From positions 25,026,628-25,090,627 of the forward strand of contig OZ037767.1 of NCBI GenBank assembly GCA_964035545.1: 64,000 bases of DNA. The letters run 5' to 3'. The DNA is from Bugula neritina. Lineage: Eukaryota > Bryozoa > Gymnolaemata > Cheilostomatida > Bugulidae. The notes under the pieces are model-generated. The model had not been told where the DNA came from. It ran no database searches and was given only the letters and a program-made list of their open reading frames with translations. Shown here piece by piece: positions 28,701 to 40,553 of the stretch; position 1 is the stretch's first letter, and the number at the start of each line of letters is the position of its first letter. The translations under genes were made by a program, and so were the position numbers.

Positions 28701-31700
28701 ACAAATATCACTGCATAGTTGCTACCACCGAAATAAACATATAGTAAAGCTTCAAAGGTATAAATACAGTGCATTGATATAGTAAGAATTCAAATATGAT
28801 ACAAAATCATGACAAGCTAACAACATTTCACTGCTGTGCACTCAAATATTTTAAAAATAAACAACAGAAGTTGTCTTATTTACTATGTTTTCAGCCTATA
28901 AATTGCATTATTCTAGCCAATTATTTATTATAATTATTAGTTCTCTAGTGCTAGGAACTACATATTTACTGGAGTTATGTGCACCTGCTAATCAAGTAGC
29001 AACTTAACTACACACAGTTGAAAGCAACTACCTTCAACAGTGTTGTGCAGTGACAACTACCACATGTTTCTTAAATGTGAAGTTATCTTCCCACTGTTTC
29101 CAACAGCCACAGAAATAGTCTATTACAAAGTCTGAGCATCTATTCTATTGCATTGCATTTTGGGATTGACTGACTGACCAACAGTTGAAGTATATTTAGC
29201 TCTGCATAGCATAGCATGAATAGGGATAAAACTAACAAGATATTATTGAAATGCTATATTGCATAATATATTATATTAAATATAATATAAAATAATATAG
29301 TACATTACATAATACGCCGTACCATAAAATAATATATTATGTTATGATAGAACAGTCTATACACTCACTTTACTACGCTGCTCTGGATTTAATTCTGGCA
29401 ATGCTAGATTTTTAAACACTTTCCCAGGAACATGCTCCATCAGGTAGAAAGGAGTTCCTAGAACACTGTTATGAAAACATAGCCATTAATAAGCAGCAGA
29501 CTGCATCGAAGAACCTAATGTGACTTCTAAATATTTAATGATTTTGTAGACTGGCCTCACCTTTCATCATCACAAAACGCTAACATTTTTGGGACGGGCA
29601 CACCCTGTCCGGCTAAAGCTTTCATTACTGTATACTCTCGATCTACAGCATGGGCAGACGGCAGTATCTTTCCAGGAGGTTTCTTCCGTAGCACCATGTT
29701 TCTTCCAGCGTACTGGATGAGGTAAGTTGGGTTGGACTGGCCGTGTTTGTAACTCCTCACATGAGGTGAACCTATAGAAGCCATCACTTTGACTCAGGTA
29801 AAGGTAACTTGATATTTTGTTTGTGATAGCTCAGTCAGGAGTATTTTAAACAAGATAATACTTTAAACAAAGACATACTTTTACACTGGCATACAAGCAA
29901 CTATGTTTTTGAAATTATGCTTTTAATTATCAAATACACCAGAATGAAACAGACCTGTGCCATGGAAACCAATAGATTCCAAATAGCCTTTGATCTTGTT
30001 GATATCAAGTTTAAGTCTCTCAGGGACCCTTTCAGTCCCACCCAATGGACAAGGTAGGTGCACACCAGTCAGCTGAGATAATTCCTTTAGAGCCTCATCT
30101 CTATTTTCTGTAACCTAAAGTAAATTTAGATTACTTCAAATTTGCCAACATCAAGCAGAGAATCACCTAATAACAACCAACACAAATATATTTCACAAGA
30201 AAAAAAACAATCAAACTTGTGAGATGTGAAACAAAGAAAACTCAGTGATACTGCTAGAATTTACTTCTGCAGTAGTACTAGCACTAGTAATAGTAGTACT
30301 ACTATTACTATTACTGTACTATTAGTAGTAGTACTAGTAGTAACGACTAGTAAAAGTACTATTAATAGTACTAGTAGTCACACTAATGCTAGCGCTACAT
30401 AGTTCCATGAAATGTATTTGAAACAACAACTGTAATAATAATTCTAGTGATATGAGCTTCCACTGTTAAAATTTGAAAAAATTAGAATTTCACTAGCAAA
30501 CTTTTAGTAACTTCACACCATACAAACATAACTACCTGCGCTATCTACTTTCATATGAGAGATCTTGTGTAGTGCTTAGCATCATCAGAGAGAAATGAGT
30601 CAACAAGATTAGATTTTAGACAACACGGTGAAGCTATAGTCTATAGCCTATAAAAACAACTTGTTCAAACACTCCTTTGCTTACTTTGATAGTTTTTATT
30701 CCAAATTGGGCAGCTGCCTTTAAGTTCTCTCCGATGTCATCCAGGAAAACTGCTTCGTCACCCGACACTTTTAATTCTTCTAGAACTTTCTTGTAGATAG
30801 TGTGTTCTGGCTTCCTTGTCTTGCTTTTTGCTGATTCAACTATCTACAAGGTTGATTTAGAAAAAAATTAATGGATATTAAATTTTCCTGCAAAATTACA
30901 GCATATTCCCCATCTTTGTTTGAAAAGAGCCAATACAGACATAGCAACATGAAAAAAAACTACTTTGACTTTCAAAATTTGATATTTATTTCACAAGGCA
31001 ACATTTAATTATATTTTATACAGTCTAGTCAACATGGCATACCCAACGCCAGAAAACATATATAAACTCTAAAAAATATATTATAAACATGTTAAGCGTC
31101 ATCTAAGCATACTTATTTTATGCTGAGAGACTACATTGAAATTATATAAGCGTGGATATTTCTAACTAACCACATCAAACATTGGTCCAAAGTATGAGGA
31201 TATCACCGTCTGATTGGCCAGCTGCTCTTGCTCATTAGCGAACCAGTTATTAGTTAGCAGTGCAGTTCTGAGACCACGCCCTCTCAGGGTGTTGACAGCA
31301 TTTATCATATCAGGGAAAGGTTCTGCAGTTACTCTGGTCATCTCCTCTATCAGTCCAGACATATCCACTGACTTCCCAGTCTAAAGCACAGGTACATCTC
31401 TCTGTCACTTTGTTAAGAGGTCAATGCAGTGTGTCTTAGAATTTGAAATACAAACTTCAAAACTATAATTTAGAAGAGAGTAATTTGAAGACAAAATAAT
31501 AATTAGTTTTTGATAACCTATAGATTGGGCATATACAAAACTTCCCAACTTATATGACTGGCTTTTATTTAATTATTGAAAAAACAAAAATAGTTCTGCC
31601 CAGAATCTAGAATATATACTTATATCCATGTAGCATATAAGTATATATAATAGATCTCTATCTGATTGCAGCTGCAAATAGAACTATAATATATATATGA

Positions 31701-33129
31701 AATATTTTTGCATATTCACCACATCTACGCTACTTGACAAATGATGAAAAAGCCTTTAGTGAGACATGCCACATGATATAGTTTGTTATACTGAGTAAAA
31801 GGTATAAATCATACCAAAGACTTGATATCCTCACTAAGATGCTGACTAAGTTGGGTGGAAGGGAATTCGCCCCTCTCCATCCTACACCAGGCACTGTTAC
31901 CACCAGCTCTGACTATGGTGGATACTATTAGTCCTGGGTCCAATTCTCGCTTCTTCTCAAACTCTAACGCATGACACACGAATTGAGCAAATACATAAAA
32001 ATTTAATACATATATACTTGTGTGTAATGTGTTTACAACTGGGTAATACCACAATATAAGATAACACATCTATGCAACAGCTTCACACACAGGCAATACT
32101 ATCACACCTAGGACTGACTTGCTTAGTCACGCCACTGTGCAGTGAAACTAAGAGCTGAAGCTATTGGTATTCAGTCAGCATTGTTAGTCTAAATTGTTAC
32201 ATTAATAATCACATGCATTTCCTCTATCAGTTAATATTTGAAACAGCTAAAATCTAATGTAGTACAGTAAGTATGCTATGCTAGTTCTCTAAAATGACAG
32301 AGCTTGAATCATCAAAATATACACCTTAAAGATAAAACTAATTCCCCCTCTTATAAGAACTCAGCCTAATTCAATCTTTTAATTTACCCATTACGTGAAA
32401 TAGTTTAAAAATCAATTACTGTACCAAATAATCTAGTGTACATGAATCAACAAGTCACCTATTCAATATATTCTGCTTATCGTTTACAATAAATAATTGC
32501 AACTACCAAAAACAAATGAGAAATAAACATAATGATATCAATTATAAAATACTGTCTAAGATGCATTATACACACTTTCATACAAAGATAAATAGTAATT
32601 AGTAGAATATGACCATATGAGTAGGTAAAACTTATACATGAAGTATAAGTTAGTGAGTTAGAAATTAATGAAACTAACTAGTAGAGCTAAAAGCTAACTC
32701 GAAGTGACATTAAATTTTAGAAAAGCTAGCAGGGACATTAGTTAAACCTTGTTGCAGCATATAAATACCTGCAAACACACGTCCAGGGCCTTGCACAAGA
32801 ACACCTCCCATGTCAAATATCACAGCCTTAAGCTGCCCATCACCTTTGCTACGAGTACTGACGCACTGAGCAGCAGTGGCACGCTGTAACACTTTCAGCC
32901 TTTGCACAGGTGCAACTGACCTAGTAATAACACTATATGTCTATATACTATATCTACTATGTGCTCAGCATACAAAAATATTATAGCTGAACATTTATTG
33001 GCTGCTTGTTGACTGTAGGAAGACTAGCTGTGATGTAAATGAAAGTAGCCAAACTTTCAAAAAATTACCCAAAATTCACTGACGGCAAAAATGGATAACT
33101 CTATCAATCACTTACCTCACTCTCAACAT
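16716..33129 (-). CDS. ACAD10: ACAD10: mitochondrial HAD + APH-like kinase + acyl-CoA dehydrogenase fusion
   Basis: Exons in gene order (high to low): 33129-33116, 32920-32769, 31963-31815, 31380-31171, 30843-30685, 30114-29955, 29771-29561, 29465-29369, 28682-28570, 27742-27620, 27053-26908, 26519-26340, 24022-23882, 23215-23043, 22781-22641, 22332-22195, 21555-21426, 20882-20763, 20290-20118, 19791-19648, 17655-17578, 16868-16716. All phases agree: 1034 residues, human ACAD10 being about 1059. The 14-nt first exon starts a basic mitochondrial leader ([12 protein letters not shown]). Domains: HAD-like (37-235; FDMGGVL, TNN, K186, DD210-211), APH-like kinase (285-570; H459-G-D-F-R, N466, DWE481-483), Ser-rich linker (571-620), acyl-CoA dehydrogenase (630-1034; [42 protein letters not shown]). 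ACAD10/ACAD11 are reported to degrade 4-hydroxy acids: the kinase phosphorylates the hydroxyl and the dehydrogenase domain yields the enoyl-CoA; this was not shown here. Exons ending at 27620 and 26908 use GC donors. The 33-bp repeat at 18469, the hairpin at 20921 and several arrays lie in its introns. Confidence 0.95.
18469..18567. repeat. 33-bp tandem repeat, three copies, ACAD10 intron
   Basis: TGGGAAAGGC recurs at 18469, 18502 and 18535, followed each time by a diverged stretch ending in GTAAT. A degenerate fourth copy may precede it near 18438. It lies in the 2-kb intron before the 78-bp exon at 17655-17578, far from both splice sites. Confidence 0.8.
20535..20662. repeat. CAATA/CATTA-rich low-complexity tract
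   Basis: Irregular CAATA, CATTA and AATACAAT words fill this part of an ACAD10 intron. On the minus strand they read as TATTG/TAATG pentamers. No exact period is maintained. Confidence 0.8.
20921..20945. repeat. GC-rich 10-bp hairpin near ACAD10 3' splice site
   Basis: TGCCACTGGC and GCCAGTGGCA form a perfect 10-bp stem with a five-base loop. In gene orientation it lies about 38-62 nt upstream of the acceptor for the exon starting at 20882, where a branch point is expected. Confidence 0.6.
21560..21643. repeat. 21-bp tandem repeat abutting an ACAD10 3' splice site
   Basis: Four 21-bp units (AAGTGTGAAGGTC plus eight variable bases) start three bases from the acceptor AG of the exon beginning at 21555. 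Read on the minus strand they supply CCTTCACA pyrimidine tracts in front of CACTTGCAG, so the splice acceptor region is itself repeat-derived. Confidence 0.9.
22572..22675. repeat. 43-bp duplication of an ACAD10 exon-intron junction
   Basis: ACCTG landmarks at 22572, 22615 and 22658 show an exact 43-bp period. In gene orientation the end of the exon 22781-22641 with its donor GTTAGT (G at 22640) is repeated once in the intron, giving a second, stronger donor GTGAGT (G at 22597). Use of the second donor adds 43 nt without a stop in the added stretch but shifts the downstream frame. Confidence 0.85.
25625..25850. repeat. GTGA/GTAA tetranucleotide-based tract
   Basis: Runs of GAGTGAGT interspersed with AAGTGAGTTAGCGAGT variants, in the 2.3-kb ACAD10 intron 26339-24023. 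The clearest perfect run (GAGT repeated) is around 25710-25750. Much of this intron, from about 24300 to 25000, is also irregular TAATA/TATAA-rich sequence. Confidence 0.9.
27437..27641. repeat. 41-bp minisatellite of tandem 5' splice sites (ACAD10 HGDFR exon)
   Basis: Five 41-bp units consist, in gene orientation, of the exon end (GTACACGGGGACTTCAG) followed by the intron start (GTAAGTCACTGATTATATA). Donor positions are 27619, 27578, 27537, 27496 and 27455. The exon-proximal copy has GCAAGT, and the four downstream copies have GTAAGT. Reading past the first donor reaches TAG within the next unit, so the intact protein requires the GC donor. Confidence 0.95.
30277..30395. repeat. AGT/ACT trinucleotide-like tract
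   Basis: Irregular AGTAGTACT and ACTATTACT words in an ACAD10 intron. The tract is partly self-complementary because AGT and ACT runs alternate. Confidence 0.8.
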
Positions 33130-34544
33130 CTTGAAAGCTTGTGGTCTATGAAAATCTGTATAAAACGATAATTATCAACATTTGATTTCACAGTGCAATG
33201 CATAGCATATACATGTGAATAAGCAACTGAGTGCATTCAACCAATAAAATATTACTGTCCATCACTGACCAATAAATTTTCTTATGCAAAAGAGGCCGTT
33301 TATTTGTGAATAATTTGAAGTTGCTGAACTGTGAATAGAGCTTTATAAAATAATGTTTCTACTTTGCTATTTTTAACGCTACGTTAAATACACAAATGAT
33401 AACATTAGTCTGAGCTTTCAGCCATCCAAACAAAGAATTGAAGCAGGCAAGCCTTAAAGAAAATGTCAAAATTTTATATATTGAAGAACAATGTTAATGA
33501 TAGAAGTGATCATGCAGTTTTAAATCAGTTTAAAAACTAGGCCTAAGCCCCAAATAGGACCACAAGATTCTGGTATGGAGTAGAAAATTACATAGTGATA
33601 GCTATAATAGTAATACTACGCGCAACAACAATTAGTATTTATATGCGACATATTGATATTAATAATTATATTCCAAGCAAGAGCCATAGCCCATAGGCAT
33701 ATGTTTATGTTATACTTATAACTTATTAATAAAATAAAAGTATAGGCAGGAAAACTGTAAAAAAAATTCGTAGTAGAAGAATCAGAACCAATAATGGACT
33801 CAAATTAGATTTATCATGCTAGAGAAAAATAATGAAACCTATGAGTTTAGTAAGATGAGCTCAAAGTAATTGTAATTGCATTTAGATTTGAGCTTATACA
33901 TATTCATATTGTTATTCATGTTGATATTCATATTGTGAATAAATGAAAACAATTCACTCATTTTTATTCCAAACATTCATTTGATAATTCAGGCTAGACT
34001 TGCTACGAAAACTAAAAAACTTAAATGACTATGAGGCAAAACCAAGCATATGGTGCAGAATATCTACATGAAATAAAAACTATATTATAAAACAATTTGA
34101 TATTTAGTTCAAATTATTTCAAATCACAATTGCCCCAGGGTCCAACCCACTAATCTGTAAACAGCGATTGCAACTTAAAAAATGCTTAAATGGACACGTT
34201 AGAAATTTTGACGTTCAAGGTCACTAGTTAAGCTCTTTGAATTGGTTTGAGCAGCGTGATATATAGAAATATTTTTAGGTTTGAGAACCTTCCACAAGTA
34301 AAATTTTCTTTGTAGATTCCTAGGCAAAGCGCCTCCAATGCATGAACCTCACTCATTTTGTTACCACGATAGTGATTACTTTAAAATCAAAATGATAATT
34401 ACCAAATCAACCTAGCTCAAATTTCTTCTCAATTTTTGTAAACTTTCATAACCATAGTCATTTAGTTTTACACATTAGTCATTACCATTAGTTTATTATT
34501 ACTATACACCATCATCATAATCATCAACATATACTTATACTTAT

Positions 34545-34735
34545 AGTTTTACATAATAATTCTAATAGTAATACTAATAGTTATAGTAATACTAATACTA
34601 ATAGTAATACTAATACTAATAGTAATACTAATAGTAATACTAATAGAGTAATAGTAATACTATTATAGTAATACTAATAGTAATAGTAATACTGATAGTA
34701 TCCAGTAATAGTAATAGTAATACTAATTGATAATC
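34545..34735. repeat. AGTAAT/ACTAAT hexamer-based tract
   Basis: Imperfect repeats of TAATAGTAATAC and TAATACTAATAG. They are followed at 34730-34783 by a 17-bp inverted repeat (ATAATCATAATGATAAT and its complement) around a 20-nt loop, itself low complexity. Confidence 0.9.
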
Positions 34736-34904
34736 ATAATGATAATGACTAATCATCATCATGATGATTATCATTATGATTATGATGAAATTAAATCAAA
34801 TAGTAAAATACATGGTGATGGTCATGCATCATGATGAACTCATGAGGACCATGGGCATGATTTGATGGTCATGGTGACCTCAACTTCAAGCTATAAGTTT
34901 TACT

Positions 34905-35015
34905 TTTGCAAGTATCAGTATTACTATCAGTATGAGTATCAGCATGACATTGACTATGAGTATGACTATCACTATCAGTATCAGTATGAGTATCAGTAAC
35001 TAAAAAAACTTAAAT
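34905..35015. repeat. AGTATC/AGTATG hexamer-based tract
   Basis: Irregular repeats of CAGTATGAGTATCAG and ACTATCACTATC words in the divergent region upstream of POLR3H. Confidence 0.85.
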
Positions 35016-35415
35016 GATTATGATATTGAATTCGATACTCATACTCACTTACAGTTAGACTTAGTGTTACTCAGTGAGTGAGTATCAGTATGGTTATATT
35101 GATATTCTTAAAGTTAATATTACTATTATACTTAGTAATAGTTTTACTATTAGGCTTAGTATTATTGTTAATCTTATAGTTATTAGTATTACTTATTAGT
35201 TATTCCTGTTAATATTCATATTGCTAATTATTTATTTGTATTTTATTAGAAAAATTCTTTTAGCTTTAGGTTTTGAATTTATTGCTAAATAGTGTTATTG
35301 TGTGTAACTGTATAGTGTATATAAAACCTTTGTTGGTCTAGGTGACAATTATTAACAATTGATTTTAAATTTATTTTGCTATTAACAGAGCATCTTTCTG
35401 TTTATAAAGGTGGAA

Positions 35416-37046
35416 ATGTTTGTTCTCACTGAGCTTAAAGACACAGTTACAATCTCTCCATGGCAGTTCAAACAGCCTCGCTTAGACTGTATTAAACAAA
35501 CCCTAAATAAAAGGTTTGCCAATAAGGTAAATTGTAATGCAATATAGAAATACATACAATATTCTTTTGATTACTTGCAGGCCATTTTGAAAGCCAGGCT
35601 TTTGATAATTTTAAACACTAAAATATTGTACATTTGTTTAGCTATTGAGTAAATTTTTTCATTTATTTACGAATAAAATACTTTTAATTAGTGATTTACC
35701 TTATTAAAACTTTTTTATAGTATATCGAATGCTAAAATGTATTTATGCAGTTTTTAGATATATAACATTAAATTAATTTGAATTGTTCAATAGTCTATAT
35801 ACTAAATATCTTCAGGTAGTTCACAAAGTGGGACTGTGCATTGCATTGTGGGACATTCAGAACATTGAAGATGCGTATATATTTCCTGGAGATGGTTCCT
35901 CCCATTCCGTAGTTCATTTTAGGTATGTGGTGTTTCGTCCATTTATGGATGAGATACTACTTGGGAAAATCAAAAGTTGCAGCAAGGAGGGTGTTAATGG
36001 TAAGTGTTTATAGTCAATATGCCATACTGCTAAAGTAAACAAACAAGCATAGCATTTTTAAATTTCTTTGAGTAAACAGTTGTTTCATTAATTTGTTTTC
36101 GTTTCCTGATTCTATGCCATACCGTTTACCATTCATATATATTTGAAATAAAATGTTGAGGCAGTTTTATGCAAATCACTTTGTTGTACATCTGATGAGT
36201 TTAGATATCTGATGACTCTAGTCATGTGATGACTCTAGACATGTGATGACTCTAGACATGTGATGACTCTAGTCATGTGATGACTCTAGACATAGGAACT
36301 AACGTTGTGGTCTGGAACACTTCTAGACAATATGTTATGGTTAAACAGAGTTTTGTCAGTTAGAATTCTGGAATTCTTGTATTGAGGAGACAACTTTCAA
36401 CAGTTAGTTCAGATGAGTGAGTCAGGTTTGCTGTGTCTGTGTGTCTTTGTTAATGTGAATCTGTGGTGTTTAGTTACAGTCAACTTCTATGATGACATTC
36501 TCATACCTGCCGAGTCTCTCCAGCACCCGGCCAGATTCGATGAATCGGAACAGCTGTGGGTGTGGGAATACTCCGGGGAAGATGAATCCCACGACCTGTT
36601 TATGGACATCGGCGAAGATATCAGATTCAGAGTGATAGATGAGACATTTACAGACACGTCACCAACCGGCCCTGAAGGTATGTTTTACATAGAACTTATT
36701 CTAAGTTACTAGCACATGTTTAACTGTTCATGGCATAACACATGTCGAAAATATCTGTCTGCCATCAACACTATGAAAACCATTGTAAGTGGGCATCTTT
36801 ATAAATCTGATTAAAATGTATTAAAAGAGTTTCGTTTACCACCTGTCTTCTGCAAATTTAGACCGAGTTATTAAGTCAGACATTAAATACTAGAGAATTA
36901 GGAGTTGTCTCATTATCTTTATATTTGGATGCTTAGGTCCTGGTGGTGCTGAAGCAGAGGAGGTGGAGAAAATATGCCCCTACTCAATCACAGGCTCTGT
37001 TAGTGAACCTGGGTTAGGACTATTATCCTGGTGGGCAAACACATAG
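35416..37046 (+). CDS. POLR3H: RNA polymerase III subunit RPC8 (POLR3H)
   Basis: Subunit of nuclear RNA polymerase III, which makes tRNA, 5S rRNA and other small RNAs. It is the Rpb7/RpoE homologue of the stalk and partners the RPC9 subunit. Exons 35416-35526, 35816-35999, 36474-36677 and 36937-37046 join in phase to 202 residues; the human protein has 204. The start [11 protein letters not shown] matches the family N terminus. Residues 1-80 are the Rpb7-type N-terminal domain ([23 protein letters not shown]) and the remainder is the S1/OB-type RPC8 domain ([40 protein letters not shown]). The C terminus GLGLLSWW is highly conserved. An acidic insert rich in Glu follows TGPEG. A plus-strand AATAAA lies at 37224-37229. 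The gene looks intact, and its neighbours are unrelated in function. Confidence 0.97.
36194..36296. repeat. 17-bp tandem repeat in POLR3H intron 2
   Basis: GATGACTCTAG recurs at 36211, 36228, 36245, 36262 and 36279, with a degenerate copy before. Each unit carries CATGTG (an E-box-type word) next to TGACTC. It lies about 180 bp upstream of exon 3, away from the splice sites. Confidence 0.9.
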
Positions 37047-40000
37047 CAGCAGCTGTTATGTAGGCTAATCTAGATTTTAATATTTAATGTATTGATAATA
37101 CATTTTTATTCTCTGTATATTACAGTATTATGTAAATAATATGTGAAAACTTTATATTGCAAATTTTACAAAGTAACTTTTTACTTATGTTATATTTTCA
37201 CCTCTCCTGTCAGCTTACACAAATAAAAAGAAATTATTTTGCTAAGAGTTATCAGGTCTTGTCAAAGTATATTATAAATATTATCAGTGTTGATATTTTA
37301 ACAAACATACAATACAATGCACAGCAGTCAACTCTAGCTTGAAGTTGTCCTACATTGCAAAGTTTTATAGAAAACAAAAAAATGCCCAATAAATTTGAGT
37401 GAAAATAAAAATGGATATGTGTTAGAAAGTTGCTGGTTAAGTTTGTCCAATCTAATAACGCCACGTCTGAACATATCCCTGTTTCTGATTGATACATCTT
37501 ACTTGCAGCTCAGCCTTACACTTAGCTTACTGTTGGGTCAAAAGCCAACTCATAACATGTTGATCAAACCAAAACTGTTAAATGGTTACAGATGTTGAAC
37601 GACCTTGACCCTAGCTATACTGACCATGCATAATTTGTATTGGCAGTTGTCTATGTATATAAAACTGGTTAACCACACTGTGAATCCTACAAGATGGCAG
37701 AAATCCCTGTAAATTACTATTACTGATATAACCTTGCCATATGTCAATTCTCTAAATACTGCATTCATAATTCTATTTCATAGAAAACCACAACCTGTTT
37801 TTCTGGCAATACATGGATCAGATAGCCATAACATTGCTGCTGCAAACATTTATGCCACTGTTGGTTGAGAAGAGCAGCAGCATTGACACAGAAACTGTGC
37901 TTATATAGCTTAGAGTATTATATGAATTCATTTAAATTTTAAATGGACATGCTTCAGAGTTTTCTCATGTCGAACTTATAGCTGGTATTGCAATGCCTTT
38001 TCATAATTGAAAACATAGAAACAGATTTTTCTTATAATTCTAAGTTGCAGTTCATATAAAATGTGCTACAACAGGATTATAATATAATTGGATCAAAGAG
38101 CCTCATTTCAAGATTGTTTTAATTAAAGTTTTGAGATTAAAAATGAAGGTATTCCTGCAATTCTTGTACTAAAACATAAGGTTATTGTAATATATTACAG
38201 AGTATGGCATCACATTGTAGAAGTTTAAATTGATGTGCATCTACATAATACGCTCAGTTGAAAATGCCTTCTTATGGATTGAATTAACTAATTCAATTGA
38301 TGAGTTACACAATATCATAGGTTATGGTTGAGTATTTTAGTTTAAGTAGAAGAATAGCTACTATAGGACTTTAGTTGAGCTGTATTTTAAACTTTTAGAA
38401 TAAGTCAAACTAAAGAAGGTATTTTCCTAAGCCCAGTGGTAAGTTTTTATATTTTGGTTAAGATATTAAAATTCTGGCAATTTTATATACTGTTTGATTC
38501 AACAGAATTTTGTAATTACAGGGCAGCTGAAATATTCTATAGACACTCGGTAGTAAAACTTGCACTAATTTCATTAAGCTTAGAAAATTTTATAATAGTT
38601 ATATAAAGATTAAAATACAAAACAAAATGTGCAATATTGCACACTATAGCATATAAAAATTCACCTGATTAGGCATTATACATATATTTACATGTGTACC
38701 AATGCTGCCTAAATGATATAAAACTTAATGTATTTATGCAATATTTTGACAAAGTTCGACCAAAACATACCATAGAAAATATTTTCCAAGGTGAGTAGTG
38801 CAAAAGGTCAAATTATCACCTTATCACTAAAAGTAAGAATATGTTTATGATCTAGCTGGTTTTAACAATACCATAAAACAAGTAATGGTGTAGTGTTAAG
38901 TAAAAGTCTCCATTTCAACCAGTAGGTACTTAGCAAAAACAAGCATACCTTTTCAAAAGAGAGTATTTTGCATAAAGTGCAAATAATTCCTTTCAAACAT
39001 TCTTATCTATTTTTAAGATGACTCCATGTTGTTGGAAAATATAACTGTGGCTTATCAGCAAACAATAATAGTTCTCTTAATTCTATTTTTATTTCAATAT
39101 ATTATGATTGTATTATTGCAACTATATTATATAAATGTGTTGCGAATAACATCTCATTTTGATACGAGTACATCTTGCCACTTTTATTTAGTATCAGCTG
39201 CCATAATTAGCTTTATTTGTCAGCAAAACATTTTATATTTAGCACTGTATAAATTATAGTTTGCCAATCATTTTTCCTTCAGTCTTTGGTGAAGTCTGTT
39301 ATTGCAAAGAGGAAACTTGGTATGTAGGGATAGTTTAATAACTGAATGCTTATAGGCTTGTCTTTGTAAAATATTGGTGACTCAATCTTATATAATATAT
39401 AGCTGAAACTATTTCTAGTTATTGATGATTCTATTACAAGCTTCTGGTTGTATTATATGTTTTGCTAAAATCTCACAACTGCCACATTTTTAGTCATGCC
39501 CTATAGTGTGCTGAGTACAAAATATTATATAACAAAATGCTTAATATTTACCTTCAATATAATGCTACCTGCTCATATAAACTAAATAAAGCATTATATA
39601 GATAATGTATGTTATAGGCTAACGCTGTACAAATATTTTGTCAAATATGTATGCTATAGTTTGTATTAGTTTTGACTTGACTTCATTCCAATACACAATG
39701 ATTATATTATATAATGCTGTTTATAGATACAGCTTCTAACCTGTCCAATTGCTGAAACCTTAGTGTGTTGATGAAAGAGCAAAACATTTGTGCCTAAACT
39801 CAGTTATGCTACACTTATGTAGTTTTGTTGCACATACTATTTTACTATACACAATAAGAAAATTGTTGCTATAACAAATAAGTTTTAAGTTTTACTTGTT
39901 TGACACAATACAAATTATGTGTGTTGCTATAGAATTCTTGGTTCCTTTCAAGGTAGACAATAGCTTCTAAAAGTTTTTAATATCCGATTGGATTGGGACA

Positions 40001-40415
40001 TACATCTTTCACATACTGGATGTGCTGGTGACAAAATTGTTAGGCATGATAGTTTATTTTATTATATTTTCATTAAGATGTAGAATATATATAATTTTGA
40101 AGTGTGAATTACTATTGAATCAGAACATTAACTAAGGGATTGTTGAAGAAGTTGGTGTATGATAAATGACTGCTAGAATACAATTGCCATAATAATAGGA
40201 AGTAGTGGAATTTGGTAAATGAGCTCTTAAAACTGTGAAGTTGTACAGGTACATAATTTGCTAAAAACTCAAACTACTTTTTTTAATTTAGACTATCATA
40301 AAATCGTTTGTAATACTGTTGCTTGTGGCATATTTTACATCAGTAGAATTATATGCTAATTTAGTTACATGGAAACTGTTACAGGCTTTAAAACTCGCCT
40401 GTAGAAGTACAGATT
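37047..40415. other. Intergenic AT-rich DNA downstream of POLR3H
   Basis: It holds the POLR3H 3' UTR with AATAAA at 37224-37229 and a second at 37389-37394. I see no further exon, RNA gene, transposon terminal repeat or tandem array in this stretch. Confidence 0.5.
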
Positions 40416-40553
40416 ATGACTTCTCTGCATCTACCTCAGACGCTAGGAGCATCAACATTTAGCGTTAATTATGCTGGAAAGACTGTTTCAGCCTACGTAG
40501 GACTGAGTACTATTTCGTTAAAACACTCCAGTCAACATAAAATACCTGCCCAT
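40416..40553 (+). CDS. Candidate alternative first exon (46 codons) of the GLUT gene
   Basis: An ATG opens 46 codons (MTSLHLPQTLGASTFSVNY...) that end in phase 0 exactly at a consensus donor, CAT followed by GTAAGT. Local GC is clearly higher than in the surrounding DNA. Phase 0 is what is needed to join the GLUT exon at 49985, which could give a transporter with a longer N terminus. There is no homology support and no visible promoter. It may equally be a chance ORF or belong to another transcript. Confidence 0.25.

Larger units (their letters stand above)
33130..35415. promoter_or_regulatory. Divergent intergenic region between ACAD10 and POLR3H
   Basis: The region must hold the start sites of both genes. 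The ACAD10 end is unremarkable AT-rich DNA. The centre is filled with simple repeats (34545-34735 and 34905-35015). No TATA box or other core element can be assigned with confidence, and no further ORF or RNA gene was seen. Confidence 0.45.
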
